Below, in pieces: positions 33,652 to 41,412 of a DNA stretch of 64,000 bases. Where the stretch lies: contig NZ_JARVRX010000018.1 in assembly GCF_030209435.1 (NCBI RefSeq), forward strand, positions 43,138-107,137, read 5' to 3'. The position numbers and the translations under genes are program-made. Each line of letters starts with the position of its first letter. Within the stretch, counting starts at the first letter, position 1. The notes under the pieces are model-generated. The model did no database searches. It was not told the DNA's origin and saw nothing but the letters and a program-made list of their open reading frames with translations. This DNA is from Mycolicibacterium sp. lyk4-40-TYG-92. Its GTDB lineage: Bacteria > Actinomycetota > Actinomycetes > Mycobacteriales > Mycobacteriaceae.

Positions 33652-33700
33652 TACGCCGAGGACTGTGGTCACCATCTGGCGGCAATCCTCGGCGTTGGTG
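33652..33700. repeat. 49-bp hairpin repeat, right copy (R2)
   Basis: Direct copy of the element at 32591-32639 with four mismatches. The stem (ACGCCGAGGACTG / CAATCCTCGGCGT) has one mispair. It lies 69 bp upstream of the preferred DUF559 start and 37 bp after the stop of the ferritin-like gene. Confidence 0.85.
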
Positions 33701-33736
33701 CCGGTTCCGAGTCTGCCTGCCGAGCCTCGCGCTGCG

Positions 33737-34204
33737 TTACTCGGCGCCGCCGGGGAACGCCACGACTGCCGGCGTCACGCCGAGGGCCACGCGCCACCGG
33801 GCCGCCAGCACCGCGCAGTCGGTGAGCGCCTTGACGGCCAGGGTCCGGTCCTCGGTGGTGGTGGCCTGCTCGGCCACGGCGCGCCAGGCGACGGCGGTGT
33901 CCTCTTCCATCTGCAGTGCCAGCTTGCTCGCGTCGGTCGGGTTGTTCGCGTCGATGGGGAGCTGATAGCCCGCGGCCGGCAGTGGCGCCGGCACCGATCG
34001 TGCGGCGAGGGCGGCGATGCCCGCTTCGCGGTTCACCCGGTGCTTGGCCATGGCCTCGGCCACCAGATCGTTGTCGTCGGGTGTGGTGTGCGCAGACACC
34101 AGGCCGTAGCCGTAGATGGTGCCGTGCTCGGCGGCGATGGCGTCGTACAGCGCGGCGTCGGCGGCGCTGCCCGGGCGGGTCGGAGTGGGTTGCGGGCTGG
34201 TCAT
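33737..34204 (-). CDS. Ferritin-like DUF4439 protein (Rv2844-like)
   Basis: A 155-residue, helix-rich cytoplasmic protein. Motifs such as ALYDAIAAEHGTIYGYG, HRVNREAGIAALAAR and QMEEDTAVAWRAVAEQA follow the four-helix ferritin-like DUF4439 pattern, in which Glu and His line a possible metal site. Its function is unknown; orthologue position Rv2844. The ATG overlaps the stop of the upstream Tat lipoprotein gene (ATGA, 34201-34204), so the two are translationally coupled and probably functionally linked. Confidence 0.8.
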   Translation of the reverse strand: MTSPQPTPTRPGSAADAALYDAIAAEHGTIYGYGLVSAHTTPDDNDLVAEAMAKHRVNREAGIAALAARSVPAPLPAAGYQLPIDANNPTDASKLALQMEEDTAVAWRAVAEQATTTEDRTLAVKALTDCAVLAARWRVALGVTPAVVAFPGGAE

Positions 34205-34734
34205 GGCGCGGCCTGTCCAGCGAGTGTGACGGTGTGCGCAGTGGTGCACGCGGCGGCGATCGAGGCCAGCAGCCCGGCCCGGTAGCCCGATTTGCCGGCC
34301 GCGGCGCGGCCCGCACTGTCGGCGGCCTGCTCCAGCGCCGCGACGACTTCCTGAGGTGTGGGGGGCGGGGGCGCGGGGGTGGCGCCCGGCGTCGGCGCAG
34401 CGCTCGTAGCCGAGGTCTCGGTGGTGGACGACGACGGTGCAGCCGGCGGGCTGCCCATCCGGGTCAGTTCGTCGGACAGCGCGCGGGCATGCGCGTCCCG
34501 GAGCGTCGCGACGGACGTCAGTGCCGGCGCCAGCTGCGGCGGTACGCCGGCCACGGCGGACGTGGCCAGCTGGCTGTCGCGCCGGGCCCGGTCGAGTTCG
34601 GCGGTCAGGATGTCCAGGGCGGGATCGCGCTGCGGTGCGGACCCGCAGGCCGACGCCGCGCCGCCGAGCAGCGCCAGAGCCGCCGTGCCCAACAGGACAC
34701 GCCGTCGGCTGACGGTGGTTTCGGTGTGCGGCAC
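34201..34734 (-). CDS. Tat-type lipoprotein (Rv2843-like)
   Basis: A 177-residue exported lipoprotein. The signal VSRRRVLLGTAALALLGGAASAC has a twin-arginine motif and lipobox; the lipidated Cys is near residue 31. The mature protein is a predicted helical bundle (ILTAELDRARRDSQLATSAV; EVVAALEQAADSAGRAAAGKSG) interrupted by a Ser/Thr/Pro-rich linker (about 100-125). It resembles a second DUF4439-like half. The GTG at 34734 is chosen because agg lies 8 nt upstream and the length (Rv2843, about 181 aa) fits; GTG 34740 is possible. It is divergent from rimP. The function of the pair is unknown. Confidence 0.75.
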   Translation of the reverse strand: MPHTETTVSRRRVLLGTAALALLGGAASACGSAPQRDPALDILTAELDRARRDSQLATSAVAGVPPQLAPALTSVATLRDAHARALSDELTRMGSPPAAPSSSTTETSATSAAPTPGATPAPPPPTPQEVVAALEQAADSAGRAAAGKSGYRAGLLASIAAACTTAHTVTLAGQAAP

Positions 34735-34902
34735 AGGCACATCCTGCCATTGCCTGCGCTGGCTTCCCGGCACCGCGGCGCCGGGTGTTCTCGGGTGCTG
34801 CGGTCGCGATTGCCATTCGGCCATGCGCTGCTGGCGTATCGTTGGTACCGGGTTCACCCTTCTGGGGGCCCTGTCCGCACAACTCAAGATGAGGAGCTCG
34901 CC

Positions 34903-35457
34903 GTGGCCCGGGACACGCCGGAACGACCGCTGCCACCCAGTCGGTTACCGACCACAGGCCAGGTGCTTGAGCTGCTCAGCAGTGCTTTTGCGGATGCCGG
35001 ATACGACATCGAAGATGTGCGGGTGGACGCTGCCGCGCGGCCCCCGCGGATCGTCGTGGTGGCCGACGGCGACTCGGGTCTGGACCTCGATGCGGTCGCC
35101 GACCTGTCCCGCGTCGCATCCGAACTGCTGGACCAGGAGACGGCCGACTCCGAGCCGTATGTGCTGGAGGTCACCTCGCCCGGCGTCGAGCGTCCGCTGA
35201 CCGCGGAGCGGCACTACCGCCGCGCCCGTGGTCGCAAGGTCGAGCTGACCCTGGCCGACGGCACGTCGCTGACGGGCCGGCTGGGCGAGCACGACGGCAG
35301 CGCGATCCAACTGGTCGTCGCCAACCGCGGAAAGCTGTCGGTGCAGCCCGTCGCGCTCGCAGATATTACGAAAGCTGTTGTACAGGTTGAATTTTCACCA
35401 CCCAATCGCCGGGAACTGGAGCTGGCGGGTATGACCGGAGAGGGGGCCGACGGATGA
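34903..35457 (+). CDS. rimP: Ribosome maturation factor RimP
   Basis: Needed for assembly of the 30S subunit. It has 184 residues in two domains, an N-terminal alpha/beta domain (LDAVADLSRVASELLD; YVLEVTSPGVERPLTAERHYRRARGRKV, the family signature) and a C-terminal SH3-like barrel. The GTG start at 34903 follows gaggag by 6 nt. Its stop overlaps the nusA start (ATGA at 35454-35457), the classic rimP-nusA coupling. It is the first gene of the rimP-nusA-ylxR-infB-rbfA block, which is conserved across bacteria. Confidence 0.96.
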   Translation: MARDTPERPLPPSRLPTTGQVLELLSSAFADAGYDIEDVRVDAAARPPRIVVVADGDSGLDLDAVADLSRVASELLDQETADSEPYVLEVTSPGVERPLTAERHYRRARGRKVELTLADGTSLTGRLGEHDGSAIQLVVANRGKLSVQPVALADITKAVVQVEFSPPNRRELELAGMTGEGADG

Positions 35458-36491
35458 ACATCGACATGGCGGCACTGCATGCCATCGAGGCGGACAAGGG
35501 AATCAGCGTCGACGTCGTCGTCGACACCATCAAGACGGCGCTGCTGACCGCGTACCGCCACACCGAAGGGCACGAGCCCGACGCGTACATCGACATCGAC
35601 CGCAAGTCGGGCAGCGTGCGGGTGATCGCCCGCCAGACCGACACCGACGGGACCGTCATCCACGAGTGGGACGACACCCCCGAGGGATTCGGCCGGATCG
35701 CGGCGACCACCGCGCGCCAGGTCATCCTGCAGCGGTTGCGCGATGCGGAGAACGAGAAGAACTACGGCGAGTTCTCGGCGCGCGAAGGCGACATCGTCGC
35801 CGGCGTGATCCAGCGCGACGCCCGGGCCAACGCCCGCGGTCTCGTGGTGGTGCGGGTCGGCACCGAGGCCAAGGGGTCCGAGGGCGTGATCCCGGCCGCC
35901 GAGCAGGTGCCGGGGGAGAGCTACGTGCACGGCGACCGGGTGCGCTGCTACGTCGTCGGGGTGACCCGCGGCGCGCGCGAACCCGTCATCACCCTGTCGC
36001 GCACCCACCCGAACCTGGTGCGCAAGCTCTTCTCGCTGGAGGTCCCCGAGATCGCCGACGAGTCGGTCGAGATCGTCGCCGTGGCGCGCGAGGCCGGGCA
36101 CCGGTCCAAGATCGCCGTGGCATCGCGGGTGCCGGGGCTGAACGCCAAGGGCGCCTGCATCGGCCCGATGGGTCAGCGGGTGCGCAACGTGATGAGCGAG
36201 CTCTCGGGCGAGAAGATCGACATCATCGACTACGACGAGGACCCGGCGAAGTTCGTCGCGAACGCGTTGTCGCCGGCCAAGGTCGTGTCGGTGACGGTGA
36301 TCGACGAGGCGCAGCGCGCGGCGCGGGTCGTGGTGCCTGATTTCCAGCTGTCGCTGGCGATCGGCAAGGAGGGCCAGAACGCCCGCCTGGCGGCGCGGCT
36401 CACCGGTTGGCGCATCGACATCCGCAGCGACGCCGACGGTCAGGGGGCGCCCGCCGCCCAGGGCGGCCGCAGCGGCGGCCACGATCGCTGA
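35454..36491 (+). CDS. nusA: Transcription termination/antitermination factor NusA
   Basis: Binds RNA polymerase and nascent RNA to control pausing, termination and rRNA antitermination. It has 345 residues, the short actinobacterial form (M. tuberculosis 347): N-terminal RNAP-binding domain (1-100), S1 (about 105-180; GDIVAGVIQRDARANARGLVVVRVG), KH1 (GHRSKIAVASRVPGLNAKGACIGPMGQRVRNVMSEL) and KH2 (LSLAIGKEGQNARLAARLTGWRIDI). The acidic C-terminal repeats of enterobacterial NusA are absent, as expected. The C terminus is Gly/Ala-rich. It overlaps rimP by 4 nt. Confidence 0.97.
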   Translation: MNIDMAALHAIEADKGISVDVVVDTIKTALLTAYRHTEGHEPDAYIDIDRKSGSVRVIARQTDTDGTVIHEWDDTPEGFGRIAATTARQVILQRLRDAENEKNYGEFSAREGDIVAGVIQRDARANARGLVVVRVGTEAKGSEGVIPAAEQVPGESYVHGDRVRCYVVGVTRGAREPVITLSRTHPNLVRKLFSLEVPEIADESVEIVAVAREAGHRSKIAVASRVPGLNAKGACIGPMGQRVRNVMSELSGEKIDIIDYDEDPAKFVANALSPAKVVSVTVIDEAQRAARVVVPDFQLSLAIGKEGQNARLAARLTGWRIDIRSDADGQGAPAAQGGRSGGHDR

Positions 36492-36574
36492 GGCGAAAAC
36501 CCGCAGTTACCGGCGGCGTGTCGGGGCCGCGACCGCGATTGAAGTTCATGGGCCCCGAGACGGTAGACTGCACT

Positions 36575-36865
36575 GTGATCCAGCGCGAGACTCCGACAGC
36601 TCCGGTGCGTACCTGCATCGGCTGTCGGAAACGAGAGCTGGCCGTCGACTTGCTTCGAGTGGCAGCTGTACGCGACGGGAACGGTAAATGCGCCGTCTCG
36701 GTCGATGCAGCGGGTAACCTGCCGGGTCGGGGTGCGTGGTTGCACCCGGTTCAGCAGTGCCTCAACGCGGCAGTTCGGCGGCGAGCATTCGCCCGAGCGT
36801 TGCGCATCACCGGTTCGCCGGACACCTCTGCGGTCGAAGAGTTCTTCAGTGCCTTACCCGCCTGA
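36575..36865 (+). CDS. ylxR: YlxR (RnpM) family RNA-binding protein
   Basis: A 96-residue small protein always found between nusA and infB. The signature is RTCIGCRKRELAVDLLRV with its CxxC pair, followed by NLPGRGAWLHPVQQCLNAAVRRRAFARAL, the conserved RNA-binding face. In Bacillus and relatives the family has been linked to RNase P and to global gene expression. The GTG at 36575 matches the length of Rv2840c (about 99 aa); ATG 36548 would add nine residues. A possible -10 (TAGACT, 36564-36569) sits directly upstream, so a secondary internal promoter is conceivable. Confidence 0.9.
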   Translation: MIQRETPTAPVRTCIGCRKRELAVDLLRVAAVRDGNGKCAVSVDAAGNLPGRGAWLHPVQQCLNAAVRRRAFARALRITGSPDTSAVEEFFSALPA

Positions 36866-36998
36866 CGGACCCTGAACACCACAGCTAGAGAACAGGTAGC
36901 GAAGAACATGAGCACACCGTGAAGTCCCGATGACCATGCGTCATAGCTAAACCGAGGCGCGGCCTACCCACCGCTGACGCCTCACGACGAGGAGAGAA

Positions 36999-39848
36999 GT
37001 GGCAGCAGGTAAGGCACGCGTACACGAGTTGGCAAAAGAACTCGGTGTCACCAGCAAGGAAGTGCTCGCCCGACTGAGCGAACAGGGCGAATTCGTGAAA
37101 TCTGCGTCCTCCACTGTGGAGGCGCCCGTCGCACGCCGGTTGCGTGAGGCGTTCGGCGGCGGCAAGCCCGCCAAGTCCGAGGCATCGGCCGCTCCGGCGG
37201 CCGCGAAGCCGTCGGGTGCCCCGAAGCCCGGCGCACCCAAGCCGGCTCCCGCCGCGGCACCTGCCGCGCCTGCTCCGGCCGCCCCGGCCGCAGCAGCTCC
37301 GGCACCCGCACCGGCGGCTCCCGCCGCCGGTGGACCCAAGCCCGGCGCACCCCGGCCTGCGGCTCCGCAGCCCCAGACCCCGGCTCCGGCTGCGCCCGCC
37401 GCTCCGGCAGCGTCGGCGGCCCCGGCCGCTCCGGCTCAGCCGCGTCCGGCCACCCCGGGTGCGACCCCGGGCCCGCGACCTGGCGCACCCAAGCCGGCCC
37501 CGCGGGCTCCGCGCGTCGGCAACAACCCCTTCTCTTCCCAGCAGCCGGTCGAGCGCCCGGCCCCGCGTCCGGCTCCCGGTCCCGGTGGCCCGCGTCCGGG
37601 TCCCGGCGCCGGCGGTCCCCGTCCTGGCGGCGGCCCGCGTCCGGGTGTCACGCCGGGCAACATGCCCCCGCGTCCGCCGGGTGCCCGTCCGGGTGCCGTC
37701 GGTCGTCCGGGTGGTCCGCGTCCCGGCCCCGGTGGCGGTCCGCGTCCCGGTGGCGGCCCTCGTCCCGGCGGTGCCGGTGGCGGCGGTAACTACCGCGGCG
37801 GTGGCGCCGGCGGTGGTGCTGGTGCCGGCGCAGGTGCCGGTGGTGGCTTCCGTGGTCGTCCCGGTGGCGGCGGCGCTCCCGGTGGCGGTGGCCCCGGTGG
37901 TGGCGGCGGTCGTCCCGGTCAGCGCGGCGGTGCCGCGGGTGCCTTCGGGCGTCCCGGTGGCGCGCCCCGTCGTGGCCGTAAGTCGAAGCGGGCGAAACGC
38001 GCCGAATACGAGAACATGCAGGCGCCGATCGTCGGTGGCGTGCGGTTGCCGCACGGCAACGGCGAGGTCATCCGCCTCGCCCGCGGCGCGTCGCTGAGCG
38101 ACTTCGCCGAGAAGATCAACGCCAACCCGGCTTCGCTGGTGCAGGCGCTGTTCAACCTGGGCGAGATGGTCACCGCCACCCAGTCGGTGGGCGATGAGAC
38201 CCTCGAGCTGCTGGGCGGCGAGATGAACTACGTCGTGCAGGTCGTGTCCCCGGAGGACGAGGACCGCGAGCTGCTCGAGTCGTTCGACCTGACCTACGGC
38301 GAGGACGCCGGCGACGAGGACGACCTGGCCAGCCGGCCGCCGGTGGTCACCGTCATGGGCCACGTCGACCACGGTAAGACGCGACTGCTGGACACCATCC
38401 GCAAGGCGAACGTCCGCGAGGGCGAAGCCGGTGGCATCACCCAGCACATCGGCGCCTACCAGGTGCTGACCGAGCTGGACGGCAACGAGCGTCTGGTGAC
38501 GTTCATCGACACCCCGGGTCACGAGGCGTTCACCGCCATGCGTGCCCGTGGTGCCAAGGCCACCGACATCGCGATCCTGGTGGTCGCCGCCGACGACGGC
38601 GTCATGCCGCAGACGGTGGAGGCCATCAACCATGCTCAGGCCGCTGATGTGCCGATCGTGGTTGCGGTCAACAAGATCGACAAGGAAGGCGCGGATCCGC
38701 AGAAGATCCGGGCGCAGCTGACCGAGTACAACCTGGTGGCCGAGGAGTACGGCGGCGACACCATGTTCGTGGACATCTCGGCCAAGCAGGGCACCAACAT
38801 CGACGGCCTGCTCGAAGCAGTGCTGCTGACCGCGGATGCCTCGCTGGACCTGCGGGCCAACCCCGACATGGAGGCCCAAGGCGTGGCCATCGAGGCGCAT
38901 CTGGACCGCGGTCGCGGTCCGGTCGCCACGGTGCTGATCCAGCGCGGCACGCTGCGCGTCGGCGACTCGATCGTCGCCGGTGACGCCTACGGTCGCGTCC
39001 GCCGCATGGTCGACGAGCACGGTGAGGACGTCCACGAGGCGCTGCCGTCACGTCCGGTCCAGGTGATCGGCTTCACCTCGGTGCCCGGCGCCGGCGACAA
39101 CCTGCTGGTGGTCGACGAGGACCGCATCGCCCGGCAGATCGCCGACCGGCGCAGCGCGCGTAAGCGCAACGCGCTGGCCGCACGTTCGCGCAAGCGCATC
39201 AGCCTGGAAGACCTGGATTCGGCGCTGAAGGAAACCAGCCAGCTGAACCTGATCCTCAAGGGCGACAACTCGGGCACCGTCGAGGCGCTCGAGGAGGCCT
39301 TGATGGGCATCCAGATCGACGACGAGGTGGAACTGCGCGTCATCGACCGCGGTGTCGGTGGTGTCACCGAGACCAACGTCAACCTGGCTTCGGCCTCGGA
39401 CGCCATCATCATCGGCTTCAACGTCCGTGCCGAGGGCAAGGCGACCGAGCTGGCCAACCGCGAGGGTGTCGAGATTCGGTACTACTCGGTGATCTACCAG
39501 GCCATCGACGAGATCGAGAGCGCGCTCAAGGGCATGCTCAAGCCGGTCTACGAGGAGAAGGAGCTCGGCCGCGCCGAGATCCGCGCCATCTTCCGGTCGT
39601 CGAAGATCGGCAACATCGCTGGTTGCCTCGTGCAGTCGGGCATCATGCGGCGTAACGCCAAGGCCCGCCTGCTGCGCGACAACATCGTCATCGCCGAGAA
39701 CCTCACGGTGTCCTCGCTCAAGCGCGAGAAGGACGACGCCACCGAGGTGCGCGAAGGCTACGAATGTGGTCTGACGCTGACGTACAACGACATCAAGGAA
39801 GGCGACGTCATCGAGACGTACGAGCTCGTAGAAAAGGCTCGGACGTAG
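36999..39848 (+). CDS. infB: Translation initiation factor IF-2
   Basis: A GTPase that brings fMet-tRNA to the 30S subunit and promotes subunit joining. It has 949 residues, longer than M. tuberculosis IF-2 (900). The N domain is GKARVHELAKELGVTSKEVLARL. Residues about 60-330 are low-complexity Ala/Pro- then Gly/Arg/Pro-rich, accounting for the extra length. The G domain begins near residue 450: GHVDHGKT (G1), DTPGHEAF (G3) and NKIDK (G4). Domains II, III and the fMet-tRNA-binding IV follow. The GTG at 36999 has gaggaga upstream. The rbfA GTG follows the TAG stop without a gap, so the two are coupled. Confidence 0.97.
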   Translation: MAAGKARVHELAKELGVTSKEVLARLSEQGEFVKSASSTVEAPVARRLREAFGGGKPAKSEASAAPAAAKPSGAPKPGAPKPAPAAAPAAPAPAAPAAAAPAPAPAAPAAGGPKPGAPRPAAPQPQTPAPAAPAAPAASAAPAAPAQPRPATPGATPGPRPGAPKPAPRAPRVGNNPFSSQQPVERPAPRPAPGPGGPRPGPGAGGPRPGGGPRPGVTPGNMPPRPPGARPGAVGRPGGPRPGPGGGPRPGGGPRPGGAGGGGNYRGGGAGGGAGAGAGAGGGFRGRPGGGGAPGGGGPGGGGGRPGQRGGAAGAFGRPGGAPRRGRKSKRAKRAEYENMQAPIVGGVRLPHGNGEVIRLARGASLSDFAEKINANPASLVQALFNLGEMVTATQSVGDETLELLGGEMNYVVQVVSPEDEDRELLESFDLTYGEDAGDEDDLASRPPVVTVMGHVDHGKTRLLDTIRKANVREGEAGGITQHIGAYQVLTELDGNERLVTFIDTPGHEAFTAMRARGAKATDIAILVVAADDGVMPQTVEAINHAQAADVPIVVAVNKIDKEGADPQKIRAQLTEYNLVAEEYGGDTMFVDISAKQGTNIDGLLEAVLLTADASLDLRANPDMEAQGVAIEAHLDRGRGPVATVLIQRGTLRVGDSIVAGDAYGRVRRMVDEHGEDVHEALPSRPVQVIGFTSVPGAGDNLLVVDEDRIARQIADRRSARKRNALAARSRKRISLEDLDSALKETSQLNLILKGDNSGTVEALEEALMGIQIDDEVELRVIDRGVGGVTETNVNLASASDAIIIGFNVRAEGKATELANREGVEIRYYSVIYQAIDEIESALKGMLKPVYEEKELGRAEIRAIFRSSKIGNIAGCLVQSGIMRRNAKARLLRDNIVIAENLTVSSLKREKDDATEVREGYECGLTLTYNDIKEGDVIETYELVEKART

Positions 39849-40325
39849 GTGGCGGATCCAGCACGGGCCAAGCGATTGGCCAAGCGCATCTCAACGATCG
39901 TCGCTTCGGCGATCGAATACGAGATCAAGGATCCACGGCTGGACGGCGTGACGATCACCGATGCCAAGATGACCGGTGATCTGCACGACGCCACGCTGTA
40001 CTACACGGTCATCGGGACCAGCCTCGACGAGGAGCCGGACTACGCCGGCGTCGCGGCTGCCCTGGAGAAGGCCAAGGGCGCGTTGCGCACGAAAGTCGGC
40101 GCGGGGACCGGAGTTCGGTTCACTCCGACGCTGACTTTCCAGCGCGACACCGTGCCCGATGCGGCTCTGAAGATGGAAGAGCTGCTCGCCCGGGCCCGTG
40201 CCGCTGACGAGGACGTTGCTCGCATCCGCGAGGGTGCCAAGCACGCCGGTGACGCCGATCCGTACCGTGTGGTGGGGGACAGCGATTCCGAGGATGCAGG
40301 TGACGGCGATCGAACCGACGACTGA
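39849..40325 (+). CDS. rbfA: Ribosome-binding factor A
   Basis: A 30S maturation factor binding near helix 1/44/45 of 16S rRNA. It has 158 residues with a type-II KH fold: RAKRLAKRISTIVASAIEYEIKDPRLDGVTITDAKMTGDLHDATLYYTV is split here by the usual strand order, and the C terminus is acidic. It is shorter than the M. tuberculosis protein (183) because the tail is shorter. The GTG start is directly after the infB stop. The downstream nrnA start lies inside its 3' end (26-nt overlap), so the three genes are translated as a coupled set. Confidence 0.95.
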   Translation: MADPARAKRLAKRISTIVASAIEYEIKDPRLDGVTITDAKMTGDLHDATLYYTVIGTSLDEEPDYAGVAAALEKAKGALRTKVGAGTGVRFTPTLTFQRDTVPDAALKMEELLARARAADEDVARIREGAKHAGDADPYRVVGDSDSEDAGDGDRTDD

Positions 40326-41301
40326 GATTCGGCCGCAGGGCGCGCGGGTTGACGCGCGCGGTGCGGCCGACTTACTCGGTGCGGTCGACAGCGTCAGCGT
40401 GGTTGCCCACGTCTACCCCGACGCCGACACCATCGGGGCGGGCCTGGCGCTCGCATTGGTGCTCAGCGAAGCCGGTAAGGACGTGCAGGTCGGTTTTGCC
40501 GCTCCTGCGACCGTGCCGGATTCGCTGCAGACCCTGCCCGGTGGGCATCTGTTGGTGCCGCCGGACCAGATGCGTCCGGACGCCGACCTGGTGGTCACCG
40601 TCGACATCCCGAGTGTGAACCGGCTGGGGTCGCTGGCCAAGCTGGCCGATCCCGGAAGGCAGGTGCTGGTGATCGATCACCACGCCTCGAACCGGTTGTT
40701 CGGTACCGCGAATTATGTTGACCCATCGGCAGATTCGACCACCATGTTGGTGGCCGAGCTGCTCGATGCCTGGGGCAAGCCGATCAAGCTACCGGTGGCG
40801 CACTGCCTGTACGCGGGGCTGACCACCGACACGGGTTCGTTCCGGTGGGCCAGTGCCCGGGCGTATCGCCTCGCGGCGCGGCTGCTCGACATCGGCGTCG
40901 ACAACGCCGCGGTCAGCCGCGCGCTGCTGGACACGCACCCGTACTCGTGGCTGCCCATGCTGTCTCGCGTGCTGTCGACGGCGTGCCTGGTGCCCGCGGC
41001 CGCCGGCGGTAAAGGCCTGGTGTATGCCGTTGTGTCGCACCAGGAATACGCGGCTGCGCGGTCGGAAGAGGTCGAGAGCATCGTCGACATCGTGCGAACG
41101 ACGTCCGAGGCCGAGGTGGCCGCGGTGCTCAAAGAGATCGAGCCGGGGCAGTGGTCAATGTCGCTGCGTGCCAAGACCGAGGTCGACGTGTCGGTGCTGG
41201 CGAGCTCGTTCGGCGGCGGCGGTCACCGCTTCGCGGCGGGCTACTCGTCGACGGGCACCGCGGACGACGTCGTCGCGGCCCTTGTCGCCGCCTTGTCTTG
41301 A
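40300..41301 (+). CDS. DHH/DHHA1 phosphoesterase (NrnA/CnpB type, Rv2837c)
   Basis: A 333-residue enzyme degrading nanoRNA and pAp, and in M. tuberculosis also c-di-AMP/pApA (Rv2837c, CnpB). The DHH domain has VVAHVYPDADTIGAGLALAL and VIDHHASNRLFGTANYVDP (the DHH motif), the YAGLTTDTGSFRWA segment, and a DHHA1 domain ending SFGGGGHRFAAGY, which binds substrate. GTG 40300 aligns with the orthologue's N terminus and has gagga 5 nt upstream; ATG 40294 is an alternative. It overlaps the end of rbfA. It may link second-messenger turnover with the translation operon. Confidence 0.92.
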   Translation: MTAIEPTTEIRPQGARVDARGAADLLGAVDSVSVVAHVYPDADTIGAGLALALVLSEAGKDVQVGFAAPATVPDSLQTLPGGHLLVPPDQMRPDADLVVTVDIPSVNRLGSLAKLADPGRQVLVIDHHASNRLFGTANYVDPSADSTTMLVAELLDAWGKPIKLPVAHCLYAGLTTDTGSFRWASARAYRLAARLLDIGVDNAAVSRALLDTHPYSWLPMLSRVLSTACLVPAAAGGKGLVYAVVSHQEYAAARSEEVESIVDIVRTTSEAEVAAVLKEIEPGQWSMSLRAKTEVDVSVLASSFGGGGHRFAAGYSSTGTADDVVAALVAALS

Positions 41302-41332
41302 TCGTCTCACTGCCTTGATGGTCTTCCTCCCG

Positions 41333-41391
41333 CGAGCGGCCGTGTTTGTACGCCGACACGCCGTGATTTGTGGGCATTTCGGGGCCGCTCG
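41333..41391. repeat. Palindromic repeat element between nrnA and dinF
   Basis: Outer arms CGAGCGGCC (41333-41341) and GGCCGCTCG (41383-41391) are exact complements around a 41-nt loop. The adjoining bases (cccgcgagcg, then cgtgtttg and acgccgtg) recur in the element at 42723-42848 on the far side of dinF, so both belong to one repeat family. Confidence 0.65.
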
Positions 41392-41412
41392 TCGGCCACG
41401 AGGGTGCGCATC

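Noticed and set aside
37560..37980. Short repeated units resembling a CRISPR or tandem repeat array
   Set aside because: They are Gly/Pro/Arg codon repeats within the IF-2 frame, with no constant repeats and unique spacers.
36885..39035. A 716-codon minus-strand open frame under infB with Thr/Gly/Arg repeats
   Set aside because: It is the mirror image of the Gly/Pro-rich IF-2 N-terminal region; no start signal or homology-like segments.
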